Notes: a model not told the origin generated them from the letters alone. Positions 8,501 through 17,491 are shown, numbered from the stretch's first letter. The stretch: DNA of 64,000 nucleotides from an uncultured Fibrobacter sp. (GCA_934691725.1 CAKUTF010000001.1:90344-154343); one strand, 5' to 3'. Numbers and translations: made by a program.

Positions 8501-10039
8501 GCCTTCGATGAGTTTCGGATAAAAAGCCTGGATACCCAAGCGGTGAAGGGTCGGTGCGCGGTTCAACATCACCGGATGGTCTTCGATAATCTGTTCGAGA
8601 GTATCCCATACTTCGGGACGCTCCTCATCGACAAACTTCTTTGCAGCCCTAAGCGTATAGACCTTGCCCTCTTCTTCTAGGCGCTGGATGATAAACGGCT
8701 TGTAAAGCTCAAGAGCCATCCGTTTCGGAAGTCCGCACTGGTGCATTTTCAGTTCCGGTCCGACAACGATGACGGAACGTCCGGAATAGTCCACGCGCTT
8801 GCCGAGGAGGTTCATACGGAAACGCCCCTGCTTGCCCTTCAGAAGTTCGGAGAGCGACTTGAGCGGGCGGTTGGAACCGGCGCGCGCCGTGCGACGACCG
8901 CTATCAAACAGCTGGTCCACCGCTTCCTGGAGCATCCGCTTTTCGTTGCAAAGAATAACATCCGGAGCCTTGATGTCGATAAGCTTTTTCAGACGGTTGT
9001 TGCGGTTTATGACCCGACGATAGAGTTCGTTCAAGTCGGAAGTCGCAAAGCGACCGCCATCTAGCGGGACCAGCGGGCGCAAGTCCGGCGGAATCACCGG
9101 AAGCACGTCTAGAATCATCCATTCGGGCTGGTTCGAAAGGTTCTTCGCCTGCGCCGGATACATTCTGCGGAATTCGCACAGGGCGTCGAGCAAGTCAAAT
9201 TCCTTGCCTTCGCACTTCGCGGCATAGCCACCCTTGCGTTCCCCGTCGGAACCGATAACGCCATACTTGAAGTCCTCGACCTTTTCGGCGAGTTCTTTCG
9301 CCCACGGCATGTCGCTGTTCTTCTTCTTTTCCGGATTCTCGTAGTAGGAATAGAAGTCGTCCATCTGGGACTTCTTGAACGCTTCGACGATTTTCAGACG
9401 CTTGATAGCCTCGTCACGCTTCGTCTTGGACTTGGACTGGGCTTCCACACGGAGTTCGTCCGAGAGCTTGACAAAATCGACCTGGGCGAGAAGCTGCTTC
9501 AAAGCGGCAGCACCCATTTTCGCCGTAAAATGACGCCCTTCCCTTTCAAGGTCAATGTACTTGTTCTCGTCGATGAGCTCGTTAGGCTTTAAATCCGTAT
9601 CGCCCGGATCGAGAACGATATACTTCTCGTAGTAGATGACATTGTCGAGGGACTTGGTGTCTAGATTCAAAAGAGCACCGAGCACACAGGGCTGGTTCTT
9701 GACAAACCAGACATGCGCAAGCGGAATGGCAAGTTCGATGTGCCCCATGCGTTCACGACGAACCTTGGAATGGGTAACTTCCACGCCGCAACGGTCGCAG
9801 ATAACGCCCTTGAAGCGGATCCGCTTGTACTTGCCGCAGTTACATTCCCAGTTCTTGACCGGTCCGAAGATGCGTTCGCAGAACAGACCGTCGCGTTCCG
9901 GCTTGAAAGAACGGTAATTGATCGTTTCTGGCTTGGTGACTTCACCATAAGACCACTGACGAATCAATTCAGGAGAAGCGAGGTGAATGGAAACTTCACC
10001 ATTATTGCTTTCAGAATAATCGAAAGTTTCTTCTGACAT
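5555..10039 (-). CDS. rpoC: DNA-directed RNA polymerase subunit beta'
   Basis: 1494-residue catalytic subunit of RNA polymerase. Visible are the N-terminal zinc ribbon (WECNCGKYKR...CDRCGVEV), the clamp/rudder segment ending in RPLKSLSELLKGKQGRFRMNLLGKRVDYSGRS, the catalytic NADFDGDQMAVH triad, the bridge helix/trigger loop region (SGARGS, MRGLM), and the second zinc site CEARNGVCAKCYG. I place the start at the ATG at 10039 (MSEETF), not at an earlier in-frame ATG at 10069 inside rpoB, because GGAG lies at the right distance and the family begins near here. It starts 1 nt after rpoB ends. Confidence 0.98.
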   Translation of the reverse strand: MSEETFDYSESNNGEVSIHLASPELIRQWSYGEVTKPETINYRSFKPERDGLFCERIFGPVKNWECNCGKYKRIRFKGVICDRCGVEVTHSKVRRERMGHIELAIPLAHVWFVKNQPCVLGALLNLDTKSLDNVIYYEKYIVLDPGDTDLKPNELIDENKYIDLEREGRHFTAKMGAAALKQLLAQVDFVKLSDELRVEAQSKSKTKRDEAIKRLKIVEAFKKSQMDDFYSYYENPEKKKNSDMPWAKELAEKVEDFKYGVIGSDGERKGGYAAKCEGKEFDLLDALCEFRRMYPAQAKNLSNQPEWMILDVLPVIPPDLRPLVPLDGGRFATSDLNELYRRVINRNNRLKKLIDIKAPDVILCNEKRMLQEAVDQLFDSGRRTARAGSNRPLKSLSELLKGKQGRFRMNLLGKRVDYSGRSVIVVGPELKMHQCGLPKRMALELYKPFIIQRLEEEGKVYTLRAAKKFVDEERPEVWDTLEQIIEDHPVMLNRAPTLHRLGIQAFYPKLIEGSAIRLHPLVCTAFNADFDGDQMAVHLPLSFETQLECRVLMLSSNNILHPASGQPIAVPGQDIVLGLYYISKPRPNRKGAGMRFYDAAEALRAYGNGVIDLNAECYLQLPAGRKVYMGALEMDTPCLTEQPDDNGNRDVVAKAGQKIKFLTLKAPSLIKTTMGRIILNEIIPNDVGFANETFGKKVIAKSIDDLYRRTGNRVTVEYLDDLKALGYKWAMISGSSVAIAEMIIPPEKQKMLEEATEKVNRIRELYEDGVITDGERYNQIIDVWSKTTSDVAAKQWDLLSHDRDGFNPVYMMADSGARGSREQIKQLSGMRGLMQKPTKQLGGQEVIENPIKSCFREGLNEMEYFISAHGARKGLADTALKTADAGYLTRRLVDVAQDLVIVEEDCHTKDGIDISAYKDGDDTIISLEERLLGRAPVEDIVHPVTGEVIVKAGELVTERDLPKISATGLEHVKMRSVLTCEARNGVCAKCYGRMLASGRPVDLGEAVGVIAAQSIGEPGTQLTLRTFHIGGASSRLTVENSKSAPVDGRIELDNVNTLEHDGNKVVVSRMGELVIFDSTGINKGRWQIPYGATLYVNDGDTVNKDAKLFEWDPYTQPVLSNASGKIQFVDLIENTTYRVDKDDVTGVETWTVISDRHGKHRPAINVVDASGERQGVYYLPDGAILTVHEGDKAEPGEILAKLPRAVGKTKDITGGLPRVAELFEARIPKNVAVIAPIDGIVSYGNEERGNQKVVIKNGDEESSVLVPRGRHLAVLEGDRVRRGQKICDGSVDPHDILRVQGPEAVQRHLVNEIQAVYRLQGVAIADKHIECIVRQMMRKVKISDPGDSDLLQDEEISKARLRVKNDSLKKEGKKEASGSPMLLGITKSSLSTDSFISAASFQETTKILTRAAIEGSVDPLMGLKENVIMGHLIPCGTGARHLRDVVVIDADAEAEAAANRAAQAQDNEGQNGGISFKMMDAGSEASEDNGENPE

Positions 10040-10040
10040 A

Positions 10041-13000
10041 TTACTTTTCTCCAATAGTCTTGATGTCAAGGCAGAGCGAACGGACTTCGCGAATCATCAC
10101 GTTGAACGATTCGGGAATGCCCGGCTCCGGCGTATTCTTGCCGTGGACAATCGCATCGTAAATCTTCGAACGACCCATCACGTCGTCGGACTTCACCGTG
10201 AGAAGTTCCTGGAGCGTGTAAGCGGCACCGTAGGCTTCGAGAGCCCAGACTTCCATTTCACCGAAACGCTGGCCACCAAACTGGCTCTTACCGCCAAGCG
10301 GCTGCTGCGTCACAAGCGCATACGAGCCTATCGAGCGGGCGTGGATCTTGTCTTCCACCAGGTGCCCGAGCTTGAGGTAATACATGTAGCCAATCGTCAC
10401 CGGGTTCAGGAAAGCTTCGCCGGTACGTCCGTCGTAAAGCTTCGCCTTGCCGATGATGTGCCCGTTTTCCGGATCCATCTTGTAATCGACAATCGGCATT
10501 TTCTGGTAAGCCTTTTCGAGTTCACCGACAATATCGTCAAACGAAGCTCCGTCAAACACAGGCGTCGCAATCTTCATGCCGAGAACCTTCGCGGCCCAGC
10601 CCAGATGGACTTCAAGAACCTGACCGACATTCATACGGGAAGGAACGCCCAGCGGATTCAGGAGAATCTGGATCGGACGACCGTCTTCGGTAAACGGCAT
10701 ATCCTCGACCGGCACGATCTTCGAGACGCAACCCTTGTTACCGTGGCGACCAGCCATCTTGTCGCCCACCGAGAGCCGGCGCTTCTTGGCGATATAGACT
10801 TTCACCGTCTGGAGGACGCCAGGCTTGAGTTCGTCGCCCTTCGTCACCTTGTCAATTTCCTTTTCCATCGTCCGAGTCAGGCGATCGACCGATTCGCGGG
10901 CAACGGTAAGCAGGCTAGAAGCCTTTTCCTGGATATCTTCGTCATCGCGGGCAAAGACCGAGGACGGAGCAAGCGACAACAGATCCAGGCCGCGGAGCGT
11001 CCTTTCCGAAAGCGTCGAACCTTCCGGAATGCGGACTTCGTGCGTATCGAAATCGACAATGTTCCCCGAAGTCTTGCCGGCAAGCATCCCGACCATCGCG
11101 TTTGCACAGGTGCTCTTAATCTTGTCGATATCGGCCTGGAACTTTTCCTTGATATCGTTGATTTTTTCCTGGTCTTCGGCGCGACTCTTCTTGTCGTTAT
11201 GATCCTTGCGGCTGAAGACGCGCGTTTCAATAACTACGCCCTTCATGCCCGGAGGCGCGACAAGCGACGTATCACGGACATCTCCCGCCTTTTCGCCAAA
11301 GATAGCGCGGAGCAGGCGTTCTTCCGGGGAAAGTTCCGTTTCACCCTTCGGCGTCACCTTGCCGACGAGAATATCGTCCGCATGGACTTCCGCACCGACG
11401 CGGATGATGCCGCGTTCATCGAGGTTTTTCAACGCATCTTCGCCGACATTCGGAATTTCGCGGGTGAGTTCTTCCGGTCCGCGTTTCGTTTCGCGGACTT
11501 CCACTTCGTATTCTTCAATGTGGATAGACGTGAAAGCGTCCTTGATGGCGAGTTCTTCGGAAACGATGACGGCATCTTCGTAGTTGTAACCGTTCCACGG
11601 GATAAACGCGATGAGAATGTTCTTTCCGAGAGCGAGTTCGCCGTGATCCGTCGAAGCGCCGTCTGCGAGAACATCGCCTTTCTTGACGAAATCGCCGACA
11701 TTCACGACAGGCTTCTGGTTGATGCAGGAATCCTGGTTGGAACGTTCAAACTTGCGCAGCTTGTATTCGTCAATCGGTTCGTGATCGAGGAATTCGAAAT
11801 TCTCGCCAAGCCCTTCAAGCGGCTGGAATTCGCCGTTTGCGTCAAGCGTTCCGCGTTCCACGATAACTGTAGTCGCATCGACAAACTTGATTCGGCCTTC
11901 GTGCTTAGCGCGGACAACAGTTCCCGAATCCAGGGCGGCACGGCGTTCAAGGCCCGTTCCTACTACCGGGGCTTCCGAGCGGAGCAGCGGGACCGCCTGG
12001 CGTTGCATGTTCGAACCCATCAAGGCTCGGTTAGCGTCATCGTGTTCGAGGAACGGGATCAGGCCGGCAGCGACCGAAATGATCTGCTGCGGAGAAACGT
12101 CCATCAAGTCGATGCGAGCACCGACAGACTCTTCATCCAGGGAATTCACGTCGATTTTCGGGACAGAACCTTCGGCAAAGCGCCCGGACTCGTCTATTTC
12201 GCCGCCCGGAATGACACGCGCCTTGAGCGGGTATTCATCCTTTTCGCGAACCATCACGAAATCTTCCGCAAAGGCGGCGAGCTGGTGACGGTCAGAAATA
12301 TTCTTTTTTTCTTCTTCCGTCGAAGCCGCCGAGAGCATCGAATCGAACAGCGGATCAAACGCGGCAGAAACAAGAGCCGTATTCGCCGGGGCGATGTTGA
12401 ACGCATCTTCCTCGTCCGCAGTCAGATAGACGATAAAAGACGAAACCACTTCGTAGAGCATCGAGGAAACAAGAACGTAATCCGCCTTGCCGGAGAAAGC
12501 CTCGAGCGGGGTTCCGTTGCGAACAAAATAACTGGAACCGTCCGGATTCTTAAATTCGAAGACCTTGTTTACAAAGGAATCAAACAGGACGCGCTGGTTG
12601 CCGTCGAGATTTGAACGGACGTCCGCGATTTCCTTCGCGGAAAGCTCAAGCTGCACAAACAGACGCGGTTCGCGAACAAAACCCTTGTAAAGCCCGAAAT
12701 GCCATTTTTCTTCAGGGAAATAGCAGGACTTGCCCTTGGAATCCTTGAACTCCATCAACCCGACAACGCGATAAGGCGTCTCGATAAAGCCAAAATGGTT
12801 CACCACGGCAAAGGTGGCAAGCGAGTTGATAAGACCGATGTTCGGACCTTCCGGGGTCTCAATCGGGCAAAGGCGACCATAGTGCGTGTAATGAACGTCA
12901 CGAACTTCAAAGCCAGCGCGTTCACGGGATAGACCGCCCGGGCCGAGAGCCGAAAGACGGCGCTTGTGAGTCAGTTCGGAAAGCGGGTTCATCTGGTCCA

Positions 13001-14417
13001 TGAACTGCGAAAGCTGGCTCGAACAGAAGAACGCCTGCACAACGGAATTCACCGTTCGCGTATTCACCAGGTCGCGCGGGGTCGGGGTTTCGTTATCGCC
13101 CGAGGTAAAGTTTTCACGGATAACGCGGCTCATGCGGGAAAGTCCCACCGAGAGCTGGTTCGCAACGAGCTCGCCGACGGAACGCGTACGACGATTGCCC
13201 AAGTGGTCGATATCGTCTAGGTTGTAGCCGTCAAGGTCGCAATAAAGCCCCACCATGTATTCGATGATGCCGAGGAAATCCGCTTCCGTCATCGTCATCG
13301 TGTTGAGAGAGGGCTTCGAAAGATTGTTTTCCGATAGAATCTTTTCAATCGCCGGCGTATAGACTTTCGCATTCAAGCGGTAACGTCCCACTTCGCCTAG
13401 ATCATACTTGCGCGGGTCGTCGAGGAACGTGCTTTCGAAAGCGATTTGAGCGGTCGCCATATTCGGCGCCTCTTCCTGGGACTGGTGCATCACAAAGTAG
13501 ATGAGCTTCAGAGCGTCTTCCTTCGTCTTGCACTTGTCGGCGAGAAGCGTATTGTGTATCAGCAGGTTTTCTTCGTTCTTTGCAAGGAACGAAACGTCAA
13601 AGAGTCCGCTTTCCGTCAAGCGGGCTGCACACTTATCGTCAAACACGCGGTTCGCGTCAAGGATGACTTCGCCCGACGACGTATCGATTACGTCCGCAGC
13701 GACAATGCGACCAAAATACTGGTCCATGTCACCGACAGAAAGCGTTACTTTTTCCTGGTTCTTATAGAACAGGGAGATGATTTCAGCGGTCGTTTCAAAA
13801 CCGATGCAGCGGAGAAGCGCCGTTGCGGGAATTTTCTTCTTGCGGTCGATAATCAGGTAGAGGATATCGCCGTCCGTATTGAATTCCACCCACGCACCGC
13901 GATGCGGGATGATTCGGCTCTTGTAATTGGAACGTCCGTTGGGGAGCAATTCTTCGTCAAAGCTCACGCCGGGAGAACGGTGCAACTGGGAGACGACGAC
14001 GCGTTCCGCTCCGTTGATGATGAACGTCCCATTGTCCGTCATAATCGGCAGTTCGCAAATCAGGACGTCGTTCTTAATTTCTTCCTTCAGCTTGCGATCC
14101 TCTCCGTCTTCCTCAAAGACCTGGAGCGAAAGATTCGCATGCAGCGGAATGGAGTGTGTTAGACCGCGTTCACGGCATTCACGAAGACTGTACTTGGGAA
14201 TACCGAAGAAGTAGCCTTCGTACTTCAACGCGAAGAGCCTCTTCATGTCTGTGATGGGGAAAATGTCTTGGAAAACGCGTTCCAGACCTACTTTGAGACG
14301 CTTCTCGGGAGGAACGCCTTTTTGGAGGAAGTGGTCATAAGAAGCTTTCTGCACTTCGACCAGATACGGAAGTTCCAACTGGAACTTATTGGAGGAATAA
14401 TTCTTTCGCTCCGTCAT
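10041..14417 (-). CDS. rpoB: DNA-directed RNA polymerase subunit beta, with two inserts
   Basis: 1458-residue beta subunit, longer than the E. coli protein (1342). The rifampicin pocket is wild-type in form (SSQLSQFMDQMNPLSELTHKRRLSALGPGG). Also visible are ETPEGPNIGLI, LIPFLEHDDANRALMGSNMQRQAVPLL, GYNYEDA, the KRRLSVGDKMAGRHGNKG block and the C-terminal EMEVWALEAYGA. Compared with E. coli, about 95 extra residues follow ETPYR and about 60 lie between VYLTADEED and the LIPFLEHDD block, by approximate counting. Long open frames on the opposite strand are by-products of codon use. Confidence 0.98.
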   Translation of the reverse strand: MTERKNYSSNKFQLELPYLVEVQKASYDHFLQKGVPPEKRLKVGLERVFQDIFPITDMKRLFALKYEGYFFGIPKYSLRECRERGLTHSIPLHANLSLQVFEEDGEDRKLKEEIKNDVLICELPIMTDNGTFIINGAERVVVSQLHRSPGVSFDEELLPNGRSNYKSRIIPHRGAWVEFNTDGDILYLIIDRKKKIPATALLRCIGFETTAEIISLFYKNQEKVTLSVGDMDQYFGRIVAADVIDTSSGEVILDANRVFDDKCAARLTESGLFDVSFLAKNEENLLIHNTLLADKCKTKEDALKLIYFVMHQSQEEAPNMATAQIAFESTFLDDPRKYDLGEVGRYRLNAKVYTPAIEKILSENNLSKPSLNTMTMTEADFLGIIEYMVGLYCDLDGYNLDDIDHLGNRRTRSVGELVANQLSVGLSRMSRVIRENFTSGDNETPTPRDLVNTRTVNSVVQAFFCSSQLSQFMDQMNPLSELTHKRRLSALGPGGLSRERAGFEVRDVHYTHYGRLCPIETPEGPNIGLINSLATFAVVNHFGFIETPYRVVGLMEFKDSKGKSCYFPEEKWHFGLYKGFVREPRLFVQLELSAKEIADVRSNLDGNQRVLFDSFVNKVFEFKNPDGSSYFVRNGTPLEAFSGKADYVLVSSMLYEVVSSFIVYLTADEEDAFNIAPANTALVSAAFDPLFDSMLSAASTEEEKKNISDRHQLAAFAEDFVMVREKDEYPLKARVIPGGEIDESGRFAEGSVPKIDVNSLDEESVGARIDLMDVSPQQIISVAAGLIPFLEHDDANRALMGSNMQRQAVPLLRSEAPVVGTGLERRAALDSGTVVRAKHEGRIKFVDATTVIVERGTLDANGEFQPLEGLGENFEFLDHEPIDEYKLRKFERSNQDSCINQKPVVNVGDFVKKGDVLADGASTDHGELALGKNILIAFIPWNGYNYEDAVIVSEELAIKDAFTSIHIEEYEVEVRETKRGPEELTREIPNVGEDALKNLDERGIIRVGAEVHADDILVGKVTPKGETELSPEERLLRAIFGEKAGDVRDTSLVAPPGMKGVVIETRVFSRKDHNDKKSRAEDQEKINDIKEKFQADIDKIKSTCANAMVGMLAGKTSGNIVDFDTHEVRIPEGSTLSERTLRGLDLLSLAPSSVFARDDEDIQEKASSLLTVARESVDRLTRTMEKEIDKVTKGDELKPGVLQTVKVYIAKKRRLSVGDKMAGRHGNKGCVSKIVPVEDMPFTEDGRPIQILLNPLGVPSRMNVGQVLEVHLGWAAKVLGMKIATPVFDGASFDDIVGELEKAYQKMPIVDYKMDPENGHIIGKAKLYDGRTGEAFLNPVTIGYMYYLKLGHLVEDKIHARSIGSYALVTQQPLGGKSQFGGQRFGEMEVWALEAYGAAYTLQELLTVKSDDVMGRSKIYDAIVHGKNTPEPGIPESFNVMIREVRSLCLDIKTIGEK

Positions 14418-14455
14418 TTAAAAACCTCATCCAGTGAAAAAACCTTGAACACGGG

Positions 14456-14500
14456 AAAAACACCAAAAGCCCACACAAGCGTGCAGGCATTTGGAGTGTT
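14456..14500 (-). terminator. Candidate attenuator hairpin between rplL and rpoB
   Basis: In the 104-nt rplL-rpoB gap, the minus strand reads AACAC-T-CCAAA-T-GCC, a GCACGCTTGTGT apex, then GGGCTTTTGG-TGTT and a run of T. The stem has bulges, so it is weaker than the end-of-operon terminator. In E. coli a partial terminator at the same place lowers rpoBC expression relative to the ribosomal proteins; the same role is inferred here. Confidence 0.5.
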
Positions 14501-14521
14501 CTAATTAAAGAACTGAAGACA

Positions 14522-14893
14522 TTACTTCAGGACGACCTTGGCGCCAAGGTCTTCGAGATCCTTCTTCATCTTTTCGGCGTCAGCCTTCGGAGCGGCTTCC
14601 TTCACAACGCTGTTGGCCTTTTCGACCATTTCCTTGGCTTCCTTCAAGCCAAGACCCGTGATAGCACGGACTGCCTTGAGAACAGCCATCTTGTTAGCTC
14701 CGCATTCCGCGAGGATAACGTCAAATTCGGTCTTTTCCTCAGCGGCAGCACCCGCAGCGGCTGCAGCGACAACAACGCCACCAGCGGCAGCTTCGATGCC
14801 GTGCGCTTCCTTGAGGTAGTCAGCCAATTGCTTGGCTTCGAGAAGGGTGAGACCCGCGATTTGATCACCAATAGCCTTGATATCTGTTGCCAT
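14522..14893 (-). CDS. rplL: 50S ribosomal protein L7/L12
   Basis: 123-residue stalk protein that recruits translational GTPases. It has an N-terminal dimerisation helix region, an Ala/Gly-rich hinge (VVVAAAAAGAAAEEKTEFDV) and the conserved C-terminal domain KMAVLKAVRAITGLGLKEAKEMVE. The start is the ATG at 14893 (MATDIK) with GGAG upstream; an ATG 15 nt earlier lacks a proper ribosome site and extends beyond the family start. Confidence 0.98.
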   Translation of the reverse strand: MATDIKAIGDQIAGLTLLEAKQLADYLKEAHGIEAAAGGVVVAAAAAGAAAEEKTEFDVILAECGANKMAVLKAVRAITGLGLKEAKEMVEKANSVVKEAAPKADAEKMKKDLEDLGAKVVLK

Positions 14894-14952
14894 GATGTTT
14901 TTCTCCAATTATTCCGTTTGAAAAAGTTGTTTGTGAGTGGTTGTGTTGGGGA

Positions 14953-15468
14953 CTAGGCGGTTGCTCCAGCCTGTTCCTTTTCCAGTTTTTCCGTGAGGGA
15001 TTTGATTTGGCCCGCAATTGTGGAACCCGGTCCAAGAATGATCGTGACCAACTGGGCAAGCATACCCTTGCGATCCGGAATCTTGGAAAGTTCAACAACA
15101 TCGGTTCCCGGTCTGACTTTACCTTCGAGGTAAACGCTCTTGGCTACGAGAAAATCGGGATTTTCCTTGTGGAAATTTTCGATTTCGCGTGCCGGCAGAA
15201 TCGGATCGTCAGCAGGCCCCACCATAACGGAAGTCGCGCCCTTGAGCACTTCGTCTAAGCCCGTGATGTTCATCTTTTCAAGAACCCTCTTCAAAAGCGT
15301 ATTCTTGACAGCGATGTACTGGACATTCTTGGACTTGAGATCCTTACGCAGCTTGTTGTCGAGCTCTACGGGAATCTTCTCGTAGTTGAGAAGATAAATC
15401 GACGCAGCGCCTTCAAAAGCTTTGACGATGGAATCAACTTTCTGTTGTTTTTTAACTACAGCTTTCAT
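14953..15468 (-). CDS. rplJ: 50S ribosomal protein L10
   Basis: 171-residue stalk base protein that holds L7/L12 dimers and, with them, usually represses its own mRNA. It contains YLLNYEKIPVELDNKLRKDL, VKNTLLKRVL and the C-terminal helix (SLTEKLEKEQ) that binds L12. It sits between rplA and rplL with 10 and 59 nt gaps. Confidence 0.97.
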   Translation of the reverse strand: MKAVVKKQQKVDSIVKAFEGAASIYLLNYEKIPVELDNKLRKDLKSKNVQYIAVKNTLLKRVLEKMNITGLDEVLKGATSVMVGPADDPILPAREIENFHKENPDFLVAKSVYLEGKVRPGTDVVELSKIPDRKGMLAQLVTIILGPGSTIAGQIKSLTEKLEKEQAGATA

Positions 15469-15478
15469 TGTTTAACTC

Positions 15479-16165
15479 CTATCGTGTAAGGCTCATGTCG
15501 AGCTTGAGGCTCGGGGTCATGGTTGCCGTAATGAACAAGGACTTGATGTAAGTGCCCTTGGAGGTTTGCGGCTTGTTCTTGATGACGGAATCGATTACAG
15601 CCTTCGCGTTTTCAACAAGCTGGGCTTCCGAGAACGAAAGCTTGCCAATCGGAGCGTGAATGTTTGCGCCCTTATCGACACGGTACTGAATTTTACCGGC
15701 CTTGAGTTCCTTCACGGTCTGGGCGACGTTAATCGTCACCGTTCCGGATTTCGGGCTAGGCATCAAACCACGAGGACCGAGCACGCGAGCCACCTTGCTA
15801 ATCACCGGCATCATGTCGGGAGTCGCCACGACGGCATCAAAGTCAAGCCAACCTTCCTGGATTTTTTGGACCAAGTCTGCGCCACCGACGTAATCGGCTC
15901 CCGCATCCTTTGCCGCCTGGAAATTGTTGTCCTTGCAGAAAACGAGAACGCGAACCTGACGACCGGTACCATTCGGCAGCACAACCGTGCCACGAACAGC
16001 TTGATCGGAGTTTTTGGGATCAACACCGAGATTGAAATGAAGCTCGACAGTCTGGTCGAACTTAACCTCGGATTTTTTAAGAATTTCGAGCGCCTGCTCC
16101 AAACCGAACGATTGCGTCCGATCAAAAGCTTCAGCCACTTTCTTATACTTTTTTCCTCTGAACAT
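15479..16165 (-). CDS. rplA: 50S ribosomal protein L1
   Basis: 228-residue L1 stalk protein, also an autoregulator of rplKA in many bacteria. It has the signature LGPRGLMPSPKSGTVT and the N-terminal SFGLEQALEILKK and VELHFNLGVDPK segments. It follows rplK by 38 nt. Confidence 0.98.
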   Translation of the reverse strand: MFRGKKYKKVAEAFDRTQSFGLEQALEILKKSEVKFDQTVELHFNLGVDPKNSDQAVRGTVVLPNGTGRQVRVLVFCKDNNFQAAKDAGADYVGGADLVQKIQEGWLDFDAVVATPDMMPVISKVARVLGPRGLMPSPKSGTVTINVAQTVKELKAGKIQYRVDKGANIHAPIGKLSFSEAQLVENAKAVIDSVIKNKPQTSKGTYIKSLFITATMTPSLKLDMSLTR

Positions 16166-16203
16166 GGTGTTTCCTGTCAGAAATAGGGTTAAGGTCTGCC
16201 TGA

Positions 16204-16629
16204 TTAGTCGACAACATCCACGCCCATCGAGCGTGCTGTCCCCGCAACCATGCGCATTGCGGCTTCAATGTCGATCGTATTCAAGTCCGGCATCTTCTGC
16301 GTAGCGATTTCCTTGACTTGAGCCTTGGTGATCTTGCCGACCTTTTTACGGTTCGGCTCTCCCGAGGCGGTTTCAATGCCGGCTGCCTTCTTGACGAGGA
16401 CCGCAACAGGCGGCACTTTCGTAATGAAAGTGAAGCTCTTGTCAGCATAAACCGTAATGACCACGGGGATGATCATTCCCTTTTCGTTCTGGGTCTGGGC
16501 ATTGAACGCCTTGCAGAACTGCATGATGTTCACACCCTTCTGACCTAGGGCAGGACCCACCGGAGGAGACGGATTTGCGGCACCGCCGGGGATCTGAAGC
16601 TTAATAAAACCTGTGATTTTCTTAGCCAC
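16204..16629 (-). CDS. rplK: 50S ribosomal protein L11
   Basis: 141-residue protein of the GTPase-associated centre. It has the expected KLQIPGGAANPSPPVGPALGQ start and KTPPVAVLVKKA-like block, and ends with ARSMGVDVVD. Length and order (secE-nusG-rplK-rplA) match the standard operon. Confidence 0.99.
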   Translation of the reverse strand: MAKKITGFIKLQIPGGAANPSPPVGPALGQKGVNIMQFCKAFNAQTQNEKGMIIPVVITVYADKSFTFITKVPPVAVLVKKAAGIETASGEPNRKKVGKITKAQVKEIATQKMPDLNTIDIEAAMRMVAGTARSMGVDVVD

Positions 16630-16656
16630 GTTATATCTCCATTTCAGAATCGAACA

Positions 16657-17202
16657 TTATACGGAAGCGGCTTCCACTTGGTTAAAGCCCAGTTCAACAG
16701 GCGTGGAACGGCCAAATACAGAAACCATCACGCGAAGTTTGTTCTTCTCCGAGAGAATTTCTTCAACCGAACCGATAAAGCCCTTAAACGGCCCATCCTT
16801 GATGGAAACACAGTCCCCGACAATATACGGATTCTGGATCACATCCTGCGAAGCGTCTTGAGATTCGACGCCAAGCAGTCTATCGACCTCGCTCTGACGC
16901 AGAGGAATCGGAGCCTTGTTCAGGCGACTGGTTCCTCCAAAATGGGTAACCCCCTGGATGGACGTTACCAGGTGCTGGGTGAGCTCGTCCAGCTCCATTT
17001 CTATAATCAAATAAGCCGGGAAAAGCTTTTGGACAACCGTCTTGCGCTTTCCTCGGACATTGACCTGGACAGCCTTCTCCGGAATGAGAATCCGTCCAAA
17101 TTTATCTTGAACGCCTTCGCGTTCAATCAACATTTCCAAATTTTTCTTAATTGTGCTTTCCTGACCGGAAAACGTATGGACTGCATACCATAACATCGCC
17201 AT
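16657..17202 (-). CDS. nusG: Transcription termination/antitermination factor NusG
   Basis: 181-residue NusG with the N-terminal NGN domain (WYAVHTFSGQE, PAYLIIEMEL, VTHFGG) and a C-terminal KOW motif (KDGPFKGFIGSVEEI). It links RNA polymerase to Rho or ribosomes. The ATG at 17202 is used; an ATG two codons on (17196) is possible. It starts 3 nt after secE. Confidence 0.97.
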   Translation of the reverse strand: MAMLWYAVHTFSGQESTIKKNLEMLIEREGVQDKFGRILIPEKAVQVNVRGKRKTVVQKLFPAYLIIEMELDELTQHLVTSIQGVTHFGGTSRLNKAPIPLRQSEVDRLLGVESQDASQDVIQNPYIVGDCVSIKDGPFKGFIGSVEEILSEKNKLRVMVSVFGRSTPVELGFNQVEAASV

Positions 17203-17205
17203 GAT

Positions 17206-17394
17206 TTACCCACGTCCTAACAGTTTATCGACGAGAAAGGAAAGTCCCAAATCAATCGCAGCAATATAGATACCCATGATAACGCTAAAAATCATTACAA
17301 CCAAAGTAGAACCTTTCAGTTCTTCAAGAGTTGGCCACGTGACCTTTTTCATCTCTTGGATAACTTCTTTGATGTATTGCTGAATCTTTTGCAT
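17206..17394 (-). CDS. secE: Preprotein translocase subunit SecE
   Basis: 62-residue single-span subunit of the SecYEG channel. It has the cytoplasmic amphipathic helix ending in EMKKVTWPTLEEL and one membrane segment (LVVMIFSVIMGIYIAAIDLGLSFLV). The start is the ATG at 17394, with GGAG 9 nt upstream; in-frame sequence further upstream runs into tRNA-Trp and is not coding. Confidence 0.95.
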   Translation of the reverse strand: MQKIQQYIKEVIQEMKKVTWPTLEELKGSTLVVMIFSVIMGIYIAAIDLGLSFLVDKLLGRG

Positions 17395-17418
17395 ATCATG
17401 ACTCCGAAAGGATGGAAG

Positions 17419-17491
17419 CAGGTCGGGAGGGACTCGAACCCCCAACCAACGGTTTTGGAGACCGTGACTCTACCAATTGAGCTACCGACCT
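17419..17491 (-). tRNA. trpT: tRNA-Trp (anticodon CCA)
   Basis: 73-nt cloverleaf on the minus strand: acceptor AGGTCGG/CCGACCT, D-loop AGCTCAATTGGTAGAGT, anticodon loop CTCCAAA with CCA, T-loop GGTTCGAGTCC, discriminator G. The 3' CCA is not encoded. It lies inside the operon between rpmG and secE, the usual place in many bacteria. Confidence 0.97.

Noticed and set aside
10040..10069. An earlier ATG for rpoC at 10069.
   Set aside because: It lies inside the rpoB tail, lacks a ribosome site, and adds ten residues not expected for the family.
10143..12614. An 823-codon open frame on the plus strand opposite rpoB, and similar long ones opposite rpoC, tuf and GH10.
   Set aside because: They mirror real genes in the antisense frame, have no family motifs, and arise from codon bias.
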